Below, piece after piece: positions 49,977-58,581 of a stretch of DNA of 64,000 nt. The DNA is from JACADW01 sp963747985 (GTDB lineage Bacteria; Acidobacteriota; UBA6911). The stretch spans positions 109,860-173,859 of the forward strand of contig CAVVHG010000013.1 of NCBI GenBank assembly GCA_963747985.1. The letters run 5' to 3'. A program made the translations under genes and the position numbers. The notes below the pieces were generated by a model that was not told where the DNA came from, searched no databases, and was given only the letters and a program-made list of their open reading frames with translations. Every line of letters starts with the position of its first letter. The first letter of the stretch is position 1.

Positions 49977-50124
49977 ATTCAGAACGTGAACGATACGATC
50001 GCTGTCTTTATACACAAATCGCGCGAACCGGTAAAGCGAAAAGCAGGTTCTTGCCTGCGGGGGGACTGGCAGGGCACCTTCGCTGTTGCGCTTCTGCCCT
50101 CATCCGATCCGTATCGGCAGAACC

Positions 50125-50628
50125 CTATGGGTGGATTAGACGCCGCTCCATCTCCACGGCCTTCTCAAGCGTCTGCAGGGCTTCCGGAAGTTTGCCCTCC
50201 GACTTGTAGACGTACGCCTGGATCTTGAGCAACGAGATTCTGTTCCTGTCGTCTTTCATACGCGGCAGGGCATCGTTCAGGACGTCGTGGGCAAGGCCGA
50301 ACTGCTTGTTCTCCACCAGCAGGTGCGCGATCAGGCTGGCTGATTGCGCCACCGCCTGTTCGTACTGCGGCGGCAGGTTCAACTCGTAGATCTTCCTCAT
50401 CTCGGGGAGTACCCGGTCGTAGAGCCCCTGCCTGATCGTCAGCTTGACGATTTCATACTGCGACTCGGCGATGGAGAGCAACGCGTCTGCCGCCTCCCGG
50501 GTTCCCTGTCCAGGGGTCTGGGCGGAAGCAGGGAAGGGCGAGTACGCCGTGAAGAGCAGAAACATCAATGACAGTAGGATGGCTGTCCAACTCCGGCTCG
50601 ATGCTGTCGCCTTGGTGTTCAATATCAT
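50125..50628 (-). CDS. Secreted helical protein, TPR-like
   Basis: 167 residues from ATG 50628. Signal peptide WTAILLSLMFLLFTAYSPFPASA, then helix-turn-helix repeats (QYEIVKLTIRQGLYDRVLPEMRKIYEL, SLIAHLLVENKQFGLAHDVLNDAL, LKIQAYVYKSEGKLPEALQTLEKAV) that look like TPRs. No enzymatic motif. It follows the anti-sigma gene by 14 bases on the same strand, so it is co-transcribed with the second sigma/anti-sigma pair and may be a periplasmic sensor or target of it. Confidence 0.8.
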   Translation of the reverse strand: MILNTKATASSRSWTAILLSLMFLLFTAYSPFPASAQTPGQGTREAADALLSIAESQYEIVKLTIRQGLYDRVLPEMRKIYELNLPPQYEQAVAQSASLIAHLLVENKQFGLAHDVLNDALPRMKDDRNRISLLKIQAYVYKSEGKLPEALQTLEKAVEMERRLIHP

Positions 50629-50642
50629 AGCCTTTTCCCCAA

Positions 50643-51188
50643 TTACCGGCCGCCCGTTGCGGACCGGAACGGGTTGATATCGGGACGCATCTGGTCCCGC
50701 GAAAACGGATTCTCTTCCCTGAAGGCTGCCTCGGCTGTTCGGAACGGGTTGTAGGATTCCGCGTCGAGGGCAACCAGGCCGTTCTGAGCGCGCTGCATTT
50801 CCGCCAGCGCCCGCCTCTCGATATCGGCCGCCAACTTGCGCTCGAAGTAAATCGCTCCTCCCGCGGCGAGGATCGCGACCGCGAGAAGGGCCGCCGCTGC
50901 ACGCACCCAGAGCGGGTTGCCGATAATCCGCATAATCCAACTCAGGAGCCCGGCTCGCCGCGGTAATGCTTCCTTGTCCAGGTTCGCTGCGATCCTGCCC
51001 CAGAGGGAGGGCGGCAACTCAGCGGTCTCCACGGCGCGAAAGGCTTCCGCCATGGCGGACATCTCATCGGCGGCAGCACGGCATTCGGCACAGTCCCGGA
51101 GGTGGCCTTCGATCTGGCCCATCTCCGCGGGCTCCAACTGCCTATCCACCCAGGCGGAAATCTGTTCTTCGAGTATATGCTTTACCAT
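50643..51188 (-). CDS. Zinc-finger anti-sigma factor with NPF repeats
   Basis: 181 residues. A zf-HC2 zinc motif (HLRDCAECRAAADE) lies at residues 29-42, a membrane segment (WVRAAAALLAVAILAAGGAIYF) at about residue 94-115, and an extracytoplasmic tail has three Asn-Pro-Phe motifs at residues 147-149, 160-162 and 172-174. Its ATG overlaps the end of the ECF sigma gene, so they are coupled. NPF also occurs in the frameshifted protein downstream (RNPFAEI). Confidence 0.88.
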   Translation of the reverse strand: MVKHILEEQISAWVDRQLEPAEMGQIEGHLRDCAECRAAADEMSAMAEAFRAVETAELPPSLWGRIAANLDKEALPRRAGLLSWIMRIIGNPLWVRAAAALLAVAILAAGGAIYFERKLAADIERRALAEMQRAQNGLVALDAESYNPFRTAEAAFREENPFSRDQMRPDINPFRSATGGR

Positions 51189-51787
51189 TGCCTGCCAAGC
51201 CCGGCTTCCCGGCCGGGACTCAGATACTTCTGAAGTTCCTTTTTCAGCGCCAGCCTGGCGCGGTAGACGTCTGTCTTCACCGAAAGGATCGACCGGCCCG
51301 AGATTTCACCGACGTCCTTGTAGCTCATGCCCTGAATCACTCCCAGCACGAATACCTCGCGGAGCCTGATCGGCAGGCCGCTCAGGGCCGACCGGAGGGC
51401 GCTTCGCAACTCCTGGCTCAACAGGAGCTTCTCGGGGTTCGCATGGAGCCGCTCCTCCACCATCGACCCCGGTCCGTCATCGCCCTTGGGAGGGTCACCC
51501 TCCTCCTTCATCACCTTCTGACGCCTGAACTTCTGGTAGACCTCGTTCCGGGCGATGCGGTAAATCCAGGACTCAAGAAGGTTTGCCTCGCGCAGCGTGC
51601 CCAATTGCCTGATAACAATCAGAAACGTCTGCTGCGTAACGTCCTCGGCTTCATCCCGGCTCCCCAGCATCCCAAGGAGAAAATTGTAGATGCGTGGCGC
51701 ATACAGCTCATAAAGAGCCTGGACGGCGCCGGGATCCCCTTCCTGCGCCTGCCCAACCAATATCCTGGTTGTCCGGTCCTGATCCAT
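51182..51787 (-). CDS. ECF-type RNA polymerase sigma factor
   Basis: 201 residues from ATG 51787. Region 2 (YAPRIYNFLLGMLGSRDEAEDVTQQTFLIVIRQL) and region 4 (LSGLPIRLREVFVLGVIQGMSYKDVGEISGRSILSVKTDVYRARLAL) are clear. It heads the minus-strand cluster sigma, anti-sigma, TPR-like secreted protein and FG-GAP protein. The 362 bases between this gene and the divergent secreted protein at 52150 hold a promoter for the latter. Confidence 0.92.
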   Translation of the reverse strand: MDQDRTTRILVGQAQEGDPGAVQALYELYAPRIYNFLLGMLGSRDEAEDVTQQTFLIVIRQLGTLREANLLESWIYRIARNEVYQKFRRQKVMKEEGDPPKGDDGPGSMVEERLHANPEKLLLSQELRSALRSALSGLPIRLREVFVLGVIQGMSYKDVGEISGRSILSVKTDVYRARLALKKELQKYLSPGREAGLGRQW

Positions 51788-51935
51788 TGACCGGCAATTA
51801 TACAGATGAACAGCCACGCGCAAAGTCGCAATACGAATTTTCTGGTGACCTTTTGGTGCCTCACGCATCCGTATGGCTGAACGATTCCTGCGTGTCTGCG
51901 GCATGGGGCCGGTTGCGTCCGGCGGCTAAAATGTA

Positions 51936-51964
51936 TTGACACAAGGAATCGTCGCTGTTAGAGT
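51936..51964 (+). promoter_or_regulatory. Sigma70-type promoter for the secreted protein at 52150
   Basis: TTGACA, 17 bases, then TAGAGT. Transcription would start near 51971, leaving an untranslated leader of about 180 bases, which is long for a bacterial gene. Confidence 0.6.
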
Positions 51965-52105
51965 CATTCGCCGATGGCTCCTAGAGAGTCCAAGACGTGG
52001 GATTAGTTCAGGTTGACGCCTCCGCACAGCGAGGGCAAAGGGGTTTTTGAAACGACGTTTTGGTTCAGCACTATTCTGTTCTGTCGGTTTGCCGATTAAC
52101 TTCTG

Positions 52106-52122
52106 GTGGGGGATGTCCCCAC
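52106..52122 (+). promoter_or_regulatory. Leader hairpin upstream of the ribosome site
   Basis: GTGGGG pairs with CCCCAC around a five-base loop, ten bases before AAGGAG (52133-52138) of the gene at 52150. It may modulate translation or stabilise the leader. Confidence 0.4.
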
Positions 52123-52149
52123 GACTTCCATTAAGGAGCAAGTCCTAAG

Positions 52150-53667
52150 ATGAAAAAAACAATGCTTCTTGCAGTACTGATGCTCGGCCTCGCGGCTGTA
52201 GCTTTTGCCCAGGCTCCTCCGCAGGGGGCGGTCTTTCAGGGTGCCACGGAGAACGTGACCCTCGTTGTCTCGTCCGGTCACACGGAGCTGACTGGTGATG
52301 TGTACATGACAGTCCAGGCTGGAAGCAATCCAACCTTGGCGGGTACGATCACACTCAAGTACAACGTACCCTTCACGTCTCCCCTGGATGGTTCCGTCGG
52401 CACGCCGGTGGTAACAGGGACTGGCGGGTTGATTGGCGCCACGGTCGATGAGCTTGCTTCCGACCCCGTGGCCGGAATGCTCGTCGTCATAGTGCCGGCT
52501 GGCGGAGTTGCAGGCGACTACATCCAGGTCCATGGTGTTCGACTTGACGTTGCTGGGTCGCCGAAACCGGCCTACACCGTCACGCTTTCGTCCACCAAGA
52601 ATGCCATCTTCAACGGGCAGTTCACCGCGCCGGTAATCGACGGAGCGGCCGCCGGATTGAAGCACGACGACGAGACTGCCGTTGAGCTCAACGCCCTCGT
52701 TCCCGCGGGCGGCGATGCGGCCATTTTCTTGTTGGAAGGATTCAACAGCGCCTTCGGCGTTACCGCGATAACGGATCCTACCCAGACAATGTCGCAGATG
52801 ATCAAGATCACCTTGTCGTCGGCTCCGCCGGAAGGCGTGTCAATTGTCTTCCCCGGAACGGCCACGAGCGATGGCACTGCTGCTTGGTCCAGAGCCAGTG
52901 AAGCCGGGACGGTTCTTGGAACGACAAAAACAGTCGACTTCGAGTCCACGGACCTGACTGTTTACTACAGGCTCGTTTCCGACAACGACCCGACGCTGCC
53001 TGAGACCTTCATGCTTGAAGGCATTGCGGTCAATGTTGCGGAGGATACGCCCCTGCCGATTCCGGCGGGTGCGATTTCCTACACTGCCACTCTGGCCCCG
53101 ATCCAGCCGGCGTTCGACGCCGATGGTACCGTGGTCGATCTGGACATACCTCGCTATGCCGAGGCTTTGGTCCAGGGCGGTGAAATCGTTACTGTTAAGG
53201 GCAGCAATACCGTTCTGATCATGCCTATCGCGCAGAACATGCCCTCCATCGGCTACGATACGGGTATTGCGGTCTCGAACACGACTCTGGACCCCGGTGC
53301 AGAACTGCTGGGGATCAAGGGCGCGATTCCGCAGGCCGGAAAGATCGCCTTCATCCTGTATGCGCAGCAGAATGGTTCCACTGCTGTGAAGAAGTACACC
53401 TATGTGACCGATGGCGCCTCACCGGGCACCGGTCTCGATTCCACGGGCAAGCTGCTGCCGGGTAGCACGTACACTGTGCTGGTTTCCCAGATCCTGCAGG
53501 CTGCCGGTGTGACCGATGAATTCCAGGGCTATGGGTTCATCGTGACCAACTTCACCAACGCCCACGGGATCTGCGTGGCCAGCAACTTCACGAACTTCTC
53601 GCAGGGCACGTCCTTGTACGTTGTCCAGCAGAACCGTCAGGATGTTCCTGAGTCACTGGGTCAGTAG
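52150..53667 (+). CDS. Secreted protein, LTG/IPRY family, member 1
   Basis: 505 residues. Signal peptide MKKTMLLAVLMLGLAAVAFA before QAPP. Beta-rich. HTELTGDVYMTVQAG, VPAGGVAGDYIQVHGVRLDVAG and DIPRYAEALVQGGE match equivalent segments in the protein at 55355, so the two are paralogues. Strong AAGGAG, long leader and a canonical terminator suggest high expression. No enzymatic motif; probable surface or adhesion protein. Highly expressed surface-layer-like role is a guess. Confidence 0.85.
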   Translation: MKKTMLLAVLMLGLAAVAFAQAPPQGAVFQGATENVTLVVSSGHTELTGDVYMTVQAGSNPTLAGTITLKYNVPFTSPLDGSVGTPVVTGTGGLIGATVDELASDPVAGMLVVIVPAGGVAGDYIQVHGVRLDVAGSPKPAYTVTLSSTKNAIFNGQFTAPVIDGAAAGLKHDDETAVELNALVPAGGDAAIFLLEGFNSAFGVTAITDPTQTMSQMIKITLSSAPPEGVSIVFPGTATSDGTAAWSRASEAGTVLGTTKTVDFESTDLTVYYRLVSDNDPTLPETFMLEGIAVNVAEDTPLPIPAGAISYTATLAPIQPAFDADGTVVDLDIPRYAEALVQGGEIVTVKGSNTVLIMPIAQNMPSIGYDTGIAVSNTTLDPGAELLGIKGAIPQAGKIAFILYAQQNGSTAVKKYTYVTDGASPGTGLDSTGKLLPGSTYTVLVSQILQAAGVTDEFQGYGFIVTNFTNAHGICVASNFTNFSQGTSLYVVQQNRQDVPESLGQ

Positions 53668-53693
53668 TCTGCGCCTTCTCTGTAGTTTCAACC

Positions 53694-53724
53694 GGGGGTT
53701 GCCCGCAAGGGCAACCCCCTTTTT
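53694..53724 (+). terminator. Intrinsic terminator
   Basis: Perfect 11-bp stem GGGGGTTGCCC / GGGCAACCCCC with a GCAA loop, followed by TTTTT, 27 bases after the stop of the gene at 52150. This is the clearest intrinsic terminator in the window. Confidence 0.93.
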
Positions 53725-53733
53725 GTTGATCAG

Positions 53734-53808
53734 GGGTCGGCATCCCGTCGATGTCGGGGTCGGAATCGGCGTCGCAACCGGTATCGGCATTCGAGATCAT
53801 TATTGATC
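53734..53808. repeat. Dispersed ATCGGN-period repeat
   Basis: Plus-strand words GTCGGAATCGGCGTCGCAAC and GGTATCGGCATTCGAGATC resemble the reverse complement of 55149-55196. It follows the terminator and precedes the secreted protein at 53957. Confidence 0.65.
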
Positions 53809-53956
53809 CCGCTCTGCAGACCAAGGCCACGCGCGCCATGAAGGCGTGGTCACTTACCTGCGCGGGAACATCATGCTATGCTGAATACCGGGAACCTGGA
53901 GCTGAGTGCGCGGACGCACTCAGGCTCCTGTTCCGAAAACACGCTGAAATGCAACC

Positions 53957-55111
53957 ATGACTACTCATAGAATCAAGCTACTCGCGGCCCAGCTCTTTGG
54001 CACGGCCACTTTGCTCTTCGCAGCAGCGCAGGCGCCCGCAGCCCGCGGGCCTTCCCTCGACGCCCTGGTAGCTCGTGCCGGCACCTACTGGGGATTGCTC
54101 GCAAAGGGCGAGAAGTCGAAGGCTCTCGCGTACGTGCGGACCCAATCCAGGGACAACTACCTGAACCGACAGGCCCCTGCCTTCTCCGAGCCGCGAGTGA
54201 CGGACCTGGAACTGTCACAGAACCCGGCGGAGGTCTGGGTTACCGTCAAGGTCAAACGCATTCTTCCCTTGATCCCGACTCCCGTTGACTGGCCCGTGAA
54301 GGAAAAATGGGTGTTCGAAGGGGGGCAATGGTCGGTCGTGATCACGAATTCGCCCGACAAGTTCGCGCGCGTGACCGGCACGGAGCCCAAGGTGCCCGGG
54401 ACCAGCCCGGAAGAGGACGAGAAGAGACTCAAGGCCATACGCGAAGCGCTCCGTTTTGAAAACAACCAGGTCGATTTTGGAACCGTGCGGCAGGGTGAGC
54501 AGGTTCCCATCGAGCTGAAGTATCGTCTGACTGGGAGCGAGGCCATTGTGTCCAAGCTGACAGGGGCACCACGAGGGCTCACGCGGAGCGTTTCAAGCGG
54601 CAGAGAATTGAAAGCCGGCGAGGGGCAAAAGATTGAACTCAGCCTGCAGACGCAGGATCTCGACGGTGAGATCGCAGGAACCTTTACGATCCTGGCCGTC
54701 AGTGCAGGTCTCGAGGTCCCCTATGAATTCAGCATTCACGGCTACGTCTATACGCCCCTTTCGATCTCTCCCCGGTCTCTCAAGTTCTTGAAGGGTGAAT
54801 CGGCCAAGGAGGTCGTACTGAAGAACAACTCAAAGTCTGCAATCCAGATCCTGCCCGTCAAAGCGGCCGACCTGGATGTCAAGCCGCTGCCGCAGACAAT
54901 AGCTCCCGGGGCGGAGTGCCGGGTCACCGTCAGCTTGAAACTCAGGAGCTACGGTACGAATCATGACGCCGAGGCCAATCTTCGATTCGCAGAACCTGTA
55001 GATGGGGTGAAGGGCGCCTCTCTGCCGGTGATTGTGAACTTTGAGCCCTCAAAAGCCTTCAAGCGCCCTTTCTGGGAAAAAGACCTGTCGGCACCCAAGG
55101 CGCCCCGTTAA
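53957..55111 (+). CDS. Secreted protein with DUF1573-like domains
   Basis: 384 residues. N-terminal signal sequence (LLAAQLFGTATLLFAAAQAPAARG), an NTF2-like-looking region (YWGLLAKGEKSKALAYV, KEKWVFEGGQWSVVI) and a C-terminal part with immunoglobulin-like DUF1573/choice-of-anchor segments (NNQVDFGTVRQGEQVPIELKYRLTG and ISPRSLKFLKGESAKEVVLKNNSKS). It is probably extracytoplasmic. No catalytic residues were seen. It stands between two ATCGGN repeats. Confidence 0.75.
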   Translation: MTTHRIKLLAAQLFGTATLLFAAAQAPAARGPSLDALVARAGTYWGLLAKGEKSKALAYVRTQSRDNYLNRQAPAFSEPRVTDLELSQNPAEVWVTVKVKRILPLIPTPVDWPVKEKWVFEGGQWSVVITNSPDKFARVTGTEPKVPGTSPEEDEKRLKAIREALRFENNQVDFGTVRQGEQVPIELKYRLTGSEAIVSKLTGAPRGLTRSVSSGRELKAGEGQKIELSLQTQDLDGEIAGTFTILAVSAGLEVPYEFSIHGYVYTPLSISPRSLKFLKGESAKEVVLKNNSKSAIQILPVKAADLDVKPLPQTIAPGAECRVTVSLKLRSYGTNHDAEANLRFAEPVDGVKGASLPVIVNFEPSKAFKRPFWEKDLSAPKAPR

Positions 55112-55112
55112 T

Positions 55113-55196
55113 GTCGATATCGAGACCGGGGTCGGCCTCGCTCACGAGGACCTCGGATCCCGATACCGATTGCGATGCCGATTCCGATCCCGACGC
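55113..55196. repeat. Dispersed ATCGGN-period repeat with inverted arms
   Basis: A short plus arm (55113-55140, e.g. GTCGATATCGAGACCGGGGT) and a longer inverse arm (55149-55196, e.g. ATCCCGATACCGATTGCGAT) lie directly after the stop of the gene at 53957. The long arm is the reverse complement of a sequence similar to 53751-53796. Confidence 0.65.
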
Positions 55197-55354
55197 CTTG
55201 CAGAGACGATTAGAGCTTCCTTTACTCCAACTGAATCCTGCTCCGCCAGACTACTGCTGAAGCACGCTGGTACTCTCCTGCGGCGGAATGGCGCTCAGTG
55301 AGAGACCGTCATCGGTTCCGAACAGAGAGAAGCTCACGACAGGGAGGTCCGAAA

Positions 55355-57631
55355 CTACTCGGATATACCCTCCGACTGCCCGCCTGAATCATTCACAAGC
55401 TGATAGAGCAGCTTTGAGAACTTCTCCCCTGCCTTGAGAGATCCGGCGCTCGAACCAACAAGGTTTCCATCCTTCGTATAGACCTCCAGGGTGTAATGCG
55501 CGGTATCCGGATTCGGGTTCATCATGGCTACGCCGGTGAAGTAACCCTGAGCCTGGGCAACATGCGAGAAGATGAATTCGCCGACAGGGGGGAGGAACAG
55601 CGGAAGCGTTGCCGAGCCGTACCCGCCCCCGGCACTGAAGCGGACTGATCCTGTCAGCAGCGGCACCGTGGGGAAAGAGCCGATTATATAGGGTCGCACA
55701 TCAACCATGATATAGCCGGTGGTCAGCGAGCCTCCCAGTCCTGGCCAGAGGTCGGCGACAGTGTGCGTCCATTGCTGACCCGGCAGTATCGAGATGGTCG
55801 CCGGATTTCCCTCTATCTCGTAGGCGTTCCCGTCTTCATCCATCGCGGTGAGTTGTATGTCCGCGTTGAAGAACCGGTCGGTGTTCACGAAATTAACCTC
55901 GCTGTCGTATCCCCCGCCGGAGGCGAAATGCGCGAAATAGTACGTCTGTTTCTGGATGGCCGTCTCGCCTCCAAGGACATTCGACTCCGTTGTGTTTCCG
56001 AAGGACTGGCGAACCACAAGCGGCACATCCGATGATCCTTTGATGTAGCCGCCCGCAAAAGATGCGAGATCGACACCGGTGAAAAGGTTTGCGAGAGTCC
56101 GGATTTGAGTTCCACCCGCAGCGACGCTCTGGGAGGCTTTCGCCACGGAATGCCCGCTCGAGTCGAACAATTCGAGCTGTGCCTTAGCCGCTTTGGTGCC
56201 CGGGTTGAAGAATTCGCAGGAGTTGAACGGGCTCGGTGCGTTGTGGAACACCGTGGGCCAGATCCAGCCGTAGATCGGATCCACATCGGCGGTGGCCCCA
56301 TCCAGCTGAGTCCCGTGCTCGGCTCCAAGGAGGTAGAAGCCGACGAGAACCGGTGTCTTCCCGACTGCACGAATCGTACCGAGCGTGGAAGCATCAAAGG
56401 CGGATCCGAAGATCTGCGTCGCGAGTTGTGCGATCTGCCCTCTCCGGGGCATTGTCAGGTTGACCGGATTCTTGATGCCCTTTCCCGCGATCACGACTCC
56501 GTTCGAGTCGTACGCCGTGAGCGTAACGTTCACCCTGTAGTTCAGCGGATTGGTAATCGCTATCCCGGTGTAGACGCCGGCCTGGCTTGCCAGGAAGGGA
56601 AAGGCCAACTCCGATGAGCCTGTGATCAACTCGGTCTCATCAGGGACTTCTCTCTCCAGGTATCTCGGTATGTCGGTGGAAGGGGACCCGGAGTCGGGGA
56701 CCGCGATGCCGATCGGCAGAATCGCCGCTTGAAATGTGATGGTCCCGCTGCCTTCAGTCGTGGGGTCAACCTCGATCGAAGTGTAGAACTTGAAGGATTC
56801 CAGTTGCCACTCGCTGCCGGGGGCTGAGGTAAACTCATAGATGACCGAGGTGGAGCCGTCCTCGCGCGGGATGGTCTCGCCGTGTCCAGTGAGCGTTCTG
56901 AGCGATGACCCGGTCTCGGTGGAGGCCGCCTCCACGCCGAGCGTCACCTTCACACCCTTCGGAATCTCCGGAAAAGGTGTGATCCGGATCCTTGTCGCCA
57001 CAGTCTGACCGTAGAGCCCTACGTCGTCGGTGAACGCGGTGACGTTTCCCTCCGCCATCATGAAAGAACTGTGCGGCATAGTCGCCTCACCGTTCCCGTA
57101 AGACAGTGGATCCGAGCCGCTCTGGTCGATCGTAAACGGGGGCGTAACCTGCCCGATGACCGGACCCGTCTGCTGGCCCGCTGAGATGGCGTTGCCTCCC
57201 GTCGTTATGCTCTTGACCCTCGCGGTCACCTGCGAAGTACCCTCGCCGGCCAGGTCGACGCGCACCCCGCGAATGTGAATCTGACTTCCCGCGACACCTC
57301 CCGCCGGCACCTTTATGGTTATCGTCGTCCTGCTCGAGTTCAGGGTGGGGGCAGGATCTATGCCCGCCAGTCCGAGCGTTCCAGTCACGTCGATTTCGGC
57401 CGCGGAGTTGTTCGTGATCCGTGCGGAATATTCAATCGCAAGCGGAGCCGCGACGGTAGTACCCGACAGGACGGTGAGCGCTATTTCCCCCGTCAACTCT
57501 GTCACGCCGATGTCAGCAGCCGGCGGCTGAGTTGTTGCCACGCCGAAGACCGCCTGCCCGAAGGCAGATGCCCCGCAAAAGGACACAAGGCCGATACTAA
57601 CGAAGATCTTGACGAGGTTGTTCTTACACAT
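55355..57631 (-). CDS. Large secreted protein, LTG/IPRY family, member 2
   Basis: 758 residues. Signal peptide NLVKIFVSIGLVSFCGASAFG. Residues 40-150 match the 52150 protein (VTELTGEIALTVLSG, VPAGGVAGSQIHIRGVRVDLAG). After DIPRYLEREVPDETELITGS come repeated GIAITNP-type modules (YTGIAITNPLNYRVNVTLTAYDS; FTGVAMMNPNPDTAHYTLEVYTKDG). AGGAGG eleven bases upstream of ATG. It is likely a surface-exposed repeat protein. It converges with the 53957 gene and is divergent from the glycosyltransferase at 57847. Confidence 0.85.
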   Translation of the reverse strand: MCKNNLVKIFVSIGLVSFCGASAFGQAVFGVATTQPPAADIGVTELTGEIALTVLSGTTVAAPLAIEYSARITNNSAAEIDVTGTLGLAGIDPAPTLNSSRTTITIKVPAGGVAGSQIHIRGVRVDLAGEGTSQVTARVKSITTGGNAISAGQQTGPVIGQVTPPFTIDQSGSDPLSYGNGEATMPHSSFMMAEGNVTAFTDDVGLYGQTVATRIRITPFPEIPKGVKVTLGVEAASTETGSSLRTLTGHGETIPREDGSTSVIYEFTSAPGSEWQLESFKFYTSIEVDPTTEGSGTITFQAAILPIGIAVPDSGSPSTDIPRYLEREVPDETELITGSSELAFPFLASQAGVYTGIAITNPLNYRVNVTLTAYDSNGVVIAGKGIKNPVNLTMPRRGQIAQLATQIFGSAFDASTLGTIRAVGKTPVLVGFYLLGAEHGTQLDGATADVDPIYGWIWPTVFHNAPSPFNSCEFFNPGTKAAKAQLELFDSSGHSVAKASQSVAAGGTQIRTLANLFTGVDLASFAGGYIKGSSDVPLVVRQSFGNTTESNVLGGETAIQKQTYYFAHFASGGGYDSEVNFVNTDRFFNADIQLTAMDEDGNAYEIEGNPATISILPGQQWTHTVADLWPGLGGSLTTGYIMVDVRPYIIGSFPTVPLLTGSVRFSAGGGYGSATLPLFLPPVGEFIFSHVAQAQGYFTGVAMMNPNPDTAHYTLEVYTKDGNLVGSSAGSLKAGEKFSKLLYQLVNDSGGQSEGISE

Positions 57632-57846
57632 GTTGTTGCATACCTCCTATTTCAAAAACAGCGGCAAAGCGCCAGGAGATGTAGATGCGGGTGACGGACC
57701 CAAGCGGTCAAAGTAAATCCTCGGTTTCAGATCGCCCGCCGGCTCTCGAATGGACCACCGGTTAACATACTACATCTCCTGCGCCTTTCCCACTGTCGAC
57801 ATCTCGCCGCTCCAGGGGTACCGGATAGGCGACGTTTTCTGTTATC

Positions 57847-58581
57847 ATGCCCGCCGTGTACAAGGGCCGGCAAATCACCATAGTCATCCCCTGCCTCAAC
57901 GAAGAGAAGGGGATCGTAGAAGTCCTGTCCCGCATTCCTCCCCTCGTCGACGAGGTTATCGTTGTTGACAACGATTCCACCGACCGGACGGCCGAGTTCG
58001 CGCGCAGCCACGGCGCGCGCGTGATTCACGAGAAGGTGCGCGGATACGGGCGTGCCTACAAGACCGGCCTGCTTCAGGCGCAGGGGGACATCATCGTCAC
58101 CCTCGACGGGGACCATTCATATCCCGTCGATGCGATTTCCTACCTGCTGGAATCGTTCATGCACTCCGGCGTGCGCTTCTTGTCCGCCTCGCGCTTCCCG
58201 GTCAGAAACAAGAGCGCGATGTCGCCGAAGCACCGGATCGGGAACAGGCTCCTCAGCCTGGCCATGTCTTTGCTCTACTTTCGCTGGGTGCGCGATTCGC
58301 AATCAGGCATGTGGGTGTTCGAACGCAGCAGCCTGCGCGAGATGGACCTGGTGAGCGACGGGATGGCTTTCAGCGAGGAGATCAAGATCGAGGCTATCCG
58401 CAAGAAGAGAATCGGCTTCAAGGAGATCTACGTCGACTACTCGAGCCGGATGGGTGAGATCAAGCTTCGCCCCTGGAGAGACGGATTCCGCAACCTGCTC
58501 TTCCTCGCACAAAAACGGCTCGGCCTCAAGCGTGCCGCCACACCTCTCGTTTCGTCCGCGGACGGGGAGAGTGAGGCGTGA
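57847..58581 (+). CDS. Glycosyltransferase family 2
   Basis: 244 residues of GT-A fold. ITIVIPCLNEEKGIVEVLSRIP, VIVVDNDSTDRTAEFARSHGARVI, RGYGRAYKTGLLQAQGDIIVTLDGDHSYPVDAI (DGD metal site) and RDSQSGMWVFERSSL. It resembles dolichol-phosphate mannosyltransferase-like enzymes. It has no membrane segment. GTGA overlap links it to the following methyltransferase. It would elongate or prime an exported polysaccharide. Confidence 0.88.
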   Translation: MPAVYKGRQITIVIPCLNEEKGIVEVLSRIPPLVDEVIVVDNDSTDRTAEFARSHGARVIHEKVRGYGRAYKTGLLQAQGDIIVTLDGDHSYPVDAISYLLESFMHSGVRFLSASRFPVRNKSAMSPKHRIGNRLLSLAMSLLYFRWVRDSQSGMWVFERSSLREMDLVSDGMAFSEEIKIEAIRKKRIGFKEIYVDYSSRMGEIKLRPWRDGFRNLLFLAQKRLGLKRAATPLVSSADGESEA

